Positions 60,892-64,000 of a stretch of 64,000 nucleotides of DNA are shown piece after piece (the stretch's first letter is position 1; each line of letters begins with the position of its first letter). This DNA is from Alkalibacillus silvisoli. Its GTDB lineage: Bacteria > Bacillota > Bacilli > Bacillales > Alkalibacillaceae. The notes beneath the pieces were generated by a model. That model did no database searches and was not told where the DNA came from. It was given only the letters and a program-made list of their open reading frames with translations. The stretch covers positions 184,074 to 248,073 of the forward strand of contig NZ_BAAACZ010000005.1 of the NCBI RefSeq assembly GCF_039521975.1, in the 5' to 3' direction. Both the position numbers and the translations under genes were made by a program.

Positions 60892-62469
60892 TTAACCTTC
60901 GTATAGTTTACGCAAATCACGTTTTAACACTTTACCACTCGGATTTTTCGGTAAAGAATCTGTGAAGTGGATATATTTAGGTACTTTGAATTTGGATAGT
61001 TTTTGTTTACAAAGTGCTAAAACATCTTCAGTCGTCAAATCAACATTATCTTTAGGTACAATAACGGCTGTGACTGCCTCAATCCAATATTCATCAGGTT
61101 GACCAATAACGGCCGCCTCTGATACACCATTCAATTCATAAATAGTCTCTTCAACTTCTCGACTTGAAACATTAACACCACCTGTATTAATCATGTCCTT
61201 TTTACGGTCGACGATTGTAATATAACCGTCTTCATCTATAATCCCTAAATCGCCACTATGGAACCAACCGTTTTTAAACACTTCAGCTGTTTTTCCCGGA
61301 TCATTTAAATACCCTTTCATCGCATGTGGCGTGCGGTGAACAATTTCTCCAACTTCCCCACGTTGCACTTCATTTCCACCATCATCAACAAGCTTCGTTT
61401 GCATATTAAGTGTCGGTTTACCAGCAGAACCTAGCTTACGTAGTTGGTCCTCTGGTTGCAATGCTGTCGCCAGTGGTGCCACCTCAGTTTGCCCGTAAAA
61501 ATTCCAAAACTTCGCATTAGGTAAACGTTCTGATAGTTCTTTTAACACTTCTCGCGGCATAATAGCAGCACCATAGTAGCACTTTTCTAAAGTCGATAAA
61601 TTCCGTTTGTCAAAATCAGGATGACGCAATAAAGCAATCCACACTGTTGGAGGGCAAAACAATTGTGTCGCCCCTTCTTTTTCAATCGTTTCTAAGATCA
61701 CCTCAGGAGTTGCATTCGGTAATACTATACCACTTGCCCCTAAATAAATGCTTGGCCCTAAGAAGACATGTAATTGTGCACTATGATACATCGGAAGTGC
61801 ATGAACTAACACATCTCGACTTTCCATCTTACCATCAACAATACAACTCATGTATTCACTTACTAAACTTTTATGTGTCAGCATAACACCTTTAGGGCGT
61901 GACTCAGTACCACTCGTATATAAAACATGCGCCAAATCATCATCAGCTAAATCAGCATCAACAAAATCAGTAGGTTGATCTGCTCTAGCTGATTCCAACG
62001 TAATCCATTCTGACAATTCGCTCGGCATCTCATCGTTTTCATCTGTATCCATTAAATATTTAAAATTAATTCCAACATTTTTCACTGATTGCTCTAACAC
62101 AGTGGCATACTCCTTTGAAGCTATTAAACCATTTGCCTTTGAATGCTCTAAAATGTATGCCACATCTTCAATTGAAAGCATGTAATTAATCGGGATCATA
62201 ACAGCCCCAATACGTGCTAAAGCAAATTTTAAGATGACAAAATCGAGGCTATTTTTAGACATGACCGTAATCATATCTCCTTTATTCATGCCTTTTTCTA
62301 GAAAGGCATGTGCTGTTTGATTCACTAATTCATCCAATTCAGCATAATTAAGCCGCTTATCTTCATAAGCTAAGGCAAATTTCTCAGGAATGCGCTCTCT
62401 CGTTCTTAATAGTAAGTCACCTAGTGTGTTTCTTCTTGTTCGTTCAAGCATTTGGTTCAAATCATTCAT
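60892..62469 (-). CDS. Acyl-CoA ligase (AMP-binding family)
   Basis: A 525-residue enzyme that activates a carboxylic acid with ATP and joins it to CoA. The P-loop motif is YTSGTESRPKGVMLTH (near residue 185); YGQTEV and FHSGDLGIIDEDGYITIVDRKKDMI (A8 region, near 400) are present, and the catalytic Lys is in PKNPSGKVLKRDL near the end. Medium- or long-chain fatty acids are the likely substrates, but aromatic acids are possible. The start is ATG 62469; TTG at 62487, with AGGGAG upstream, is an alternative. Confidence 0.9.
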   Translation of the reverse strand: MNDLNQMLERTRRNTLGDLLLRTRERIPEKFALAYEDKRLNYAELDELVNQTAHAFLEKGMNKGDMITVMSKNSLDFVILKFALARIGAVMIPINYMLSIEDVAYILEHSKANGLIASKEYATVLEQSVKNVGINFKYLMDTDENDEMPSELSEWITLESARADQPTDFVDADLADDDLAHVLYTSGTESRPKGVMLTHKSLVSEYMSCIVDGKMESRDVLVHALPMYHSAQLHVFLGPSIYLGASGIVLPNATPEVILETIEKEGATQLFCPPTVWIALLRHPDFDKRNLSTLEKCYYGAAIMPREVLKELSERLPNAKFWNFYGQTEVAPLATALQPEDQLRKLGSAGKPTLNMQTKLVDDGGNEVQRGEVGEIVHRTPHAMKGYLNDPGKTAEVFKNGWFHSGDLGIIDEDGYITIVDRKKDMINTGGVNVSSREVEETIYELNGVSEAAVIGQPDEYWIEAVTAVIVPKDNVDLTTEDVLALCKQKLSKFKVPKYIHFTDSLPKNPSGKVLKRDLRKLYEG

Positions 62470-62592
62470 TACATTTGTACCCTTCAAAACACTCCCTAAT
62501 ACAGTTTAATGATCCATTAATCTGAAAATTCTTATAATTATTTTATAATAACATTTCTCTGTATTCAAGTTTGAGAGTAATTAGAAACATAT

Positions 62593-62632
62593 AAAAGCAA
62601 GTGAACTTAGATTTTAAGCCCACTTGCTTTTT
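62593..62632 (-). terminator. Terminator hairpin
   Basis: AAAAGCAAGTG (62593-62603) pairs with CACTTGCTTTT (62621-62631). It lies between two genes on the minus strand and ends the amidohydrolase. Confidence 0.75.
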
Positions 62633-62753
62633 ATATTTCAAAATAAACCGAGTTGTTTGAATTTATATTTAATGGTGTTTCCAATTCACGTTACCGTTAA
62701 GAAGCCAAGGAAAGCACCAAGAAAAATGCTAATATATAAATTCTATTGTACAA

Positions 62754-63887
62754 CTAGTTCACTTTCTCCCCTTCAATGTAAGTGGATTCGACTTTGTTGC
62801 GTAAATCAAACGGATCACCGCTCCATATCACTAAGTCAGCATCCTTTCCTGCCTCAAGTGAACCAACACGCCCCTCAATCCCCAAATGCTTCGCGCCATT
62901 AATCGTCAGAGCTTTAATCGCTTCTTGGTCCGATAAACCATTCTTAACACCCATAATCGCACTCGTCATTAAATGCTCAATCGGAACAACAGGATGGTCT
63001 GTCGTAATCGTAAATGGAACACCATGTTTCGCATAAGTCGGAAGCGTCTCCCATCCACGGTTTTCAAGTTCCACTTTAGAGCGAGCTGTTAACGTTGGCC
63101 CTACTGCAACACTCACATCATGCCAAGCGATAAACTCTGGAATTAAGTGCCCTTCTGTACCATGTTCAATCGTCACATCAATCTCAAATTCACGTTTAAT
63201 GCGAAGAACTGTTGCGATATCCTCAGCACGGTGAGCATGGACACGTAATGGGATCTCTCCTTTTAGTACTTTCGTGATATTTTCTAACTCTAACTTATAA
63301 TCCGCTTCACCTTTTTCACGCTTTTCCATATAAACTTTCGCCTCATGTAGCTTTTCTCGCAACAGTGCCGCAACTCCCATACGCGTCGTTGGAAGCTTAC
63401 CTTTTCCACCATGTACACGCTTCGGATTTTCACCTGTAGCCGCCTTAAGACCAGACGGTTCACGCACTACCATTTGATCAACAACTGTACCAACTGTTTT
63501 AATAACGACCATTTCACCACCAAACACATTTGCACTGCCTGGTAGCGTCTGAACCGTCGTCACACCAAATTTACGAGCATCTTCTAAACCAACATCAAAC
63601 GGATTCACTCCATCAATCGCACGAATCTGCGCTGTATTTGCATCACTTGTTTCATTAAAATCATGACCAGAAGGACCTTTCCCTTCTTCAAACACACCTA
63701 AATGCGTATGGACATCAATTAAACCAGGTGAAACCACTTTTCCTTTTAAATCAATGACTTGTGCACCACTTGGCACATCATATGTATCCGTAATTTCTTT
63801 AAACTTGCCATTTTCAGTTACAATGACTTGATTTTCAAAATAATCCCCTAAACCATCATATCCCGAAGCATTCGTGAAAACTAACAT
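62754..63887 (-). CDS. Amidohydrolase (imidazolonepropionase-like)
   Basis: A 377-residue metal-dependent amidohydrolase. Ligands: VSPGLIDVHTHLG (HxH, near residue 55), RVHAHRAED (near 217), EHGTEGH (near 240) and TTDHPVVP with the catalytic Asp (near 300). The end, GSLEAGKDADLVIWSGDP, is the usual amidohydrolase tail. The substrate is unknown; the subgroup is often annotated as imidazolonepropionase-like. ATG at 63887 has GGAGG 8 nt upstream; an earlier in-frame ATG at 63926 lacks one. Confidence 0.88.
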   Translation of the reverse strand: MLVFTNASGYDGLGDYFENQVIVTENGKFKEITDTYDVPSGAQVIDLKGKVVSPGLIDVHTHLGVFEEGKGPSGHDFNETSDANTAQIRAIDGVNPFDVGLEDARKFGVTTVQTLPGSANVFGGEMVVIKTVGTVVDQMVVREPSGLKAATGENPKRVHGGKGKLPTTRMGVAALLREKLHEAKVYMEKREKGEADYKLELENITKVLKGEIPLRVHAHRAEDIATVLRIKREFEIDVTIEHGTEGHLIPEFIAWHDVSVAVGPTLTARSKVELENRGWETLPTYAKHGVPFTITTDHPVVPIEHLMTSAIMGVKNGLSDQEAIKALTINGAKHLGIEGRVGSLEAGKDADLVIWSGDPFDLRNKVESTYIEGEKVN

Positions 63888-63985
63888 ACTCTCACCCTCC
63901 ACTTTTTTATTTTTCTCAATATTCATAATAAGTGAAATCTATTAATTTGTAAATTACTTCGAGGGACGAAGCATGTGTTTAGGGT

Positions 63986-64000
63986 TGTCCGACATTAATT
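63986..64000 (+). repeat. Start of another 21-bp repeat array (R5), cut by the window end
   Basis: The window closes with TTGTCCGACATTAATT, the first bases of the same monomer. It is upstream of the amidohydrolase, outside any gene. Confidence 0.6.

Overview
The window looks like a chromosome segment of a spore-forming member of the Bacillaceae, probably a moderately halophilic or halotolerant one. The reasons are low G+C content, strong AGGAGG-type ribosome binding sites, two small acid-soluble spore protein H genes, a FloT flotillin, a cytochrome bd oxidase with the tiny Bacillaceae subunit CydS, and many acidic exported domains. I see no rRNA, tRNA or CRISPR array. A run of Ns (19332-19435) marks an assembly gap.

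Layout. 1-3.5 kb: a small orphan gene whose ribosome binding site sits in a perfect hairpin, then phage-like genes (amidase endolysin, DnaI/DnaC-type helicase loader, replication-initiator-like protein). 3.6-9.4 kb: Nudix hydrolase, FloT, membrane proteins, a ring-cleaving dioxygenase, an RDD-protein relic and a TspO-like protein. 9.4-14.8 kb: lipoprotein, unknown genes, a Q/N-rich protein, a 39-residue basic peptide and an acidic Cys-containing protein. 14.9-20.6 kb: RluA-type pseudouridine synthase, NERD protein, an ECF sigma/anti-sigma operon and a DUF2087 regulator. 20.6-30.4 kb: a two-gene WxL surface system, YkuS, a P1 peptidase, GNAT, SspH pair, paired membrane proteins, an MBL hydrolase and lipoproteins. 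30.6-34 kb: cydDC. 34-41 kb: acetyltransferase, M20 peptidase and a Fur-controlled siderophore uptake locus with a fused permease. 41-46 kb: SMR efflux pair with its TetR regulator, then cydABS. 46-55 kb: small beta-carbonic-anhydrase-like protein, orphan holin, glycerate operon (cdaR-like, glxK, gntP-like), ArsA-like ATPase with a cory-CC-star partner, and CstA. 55-64 kb: dehydrogenase, zinc-ribbon membrane proteins, flavin reductase, GNAT, PAP2 phosphatase, acyl-CoA ligase and amidohydrolase.

The most unusual feature is a family of intergenic tandem arrays built from 21-bp monomers that start with TCCGACA or TCCGGCA. Two monomer types alternate, giving a 42-bp unit. Arrays lie at about 595-850, 15664-16038, 18926-19635 and 34021-34108 (decayed), and one more seems to begin at the right edge. 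The 21-bp step is almost never broken, equals two turns of B-DNA, and tail sequences are homogenised within each array. The arrays stay open in several frames and create false serine- or proline-rich ORFs.

Functional links. CydDC (thiol export and heme assembly) and CydABS (bd oxidase) work together but are encoded about 9 kb apart; a Rex-type operator lies upstream of cydA. The siderophore genes are divergent, each side with its own Fur-box-like site. The SMR pair and its TetR share a 17-bp palindrome. The ECF sigma operon carries a candidate autoregulatory promoter.
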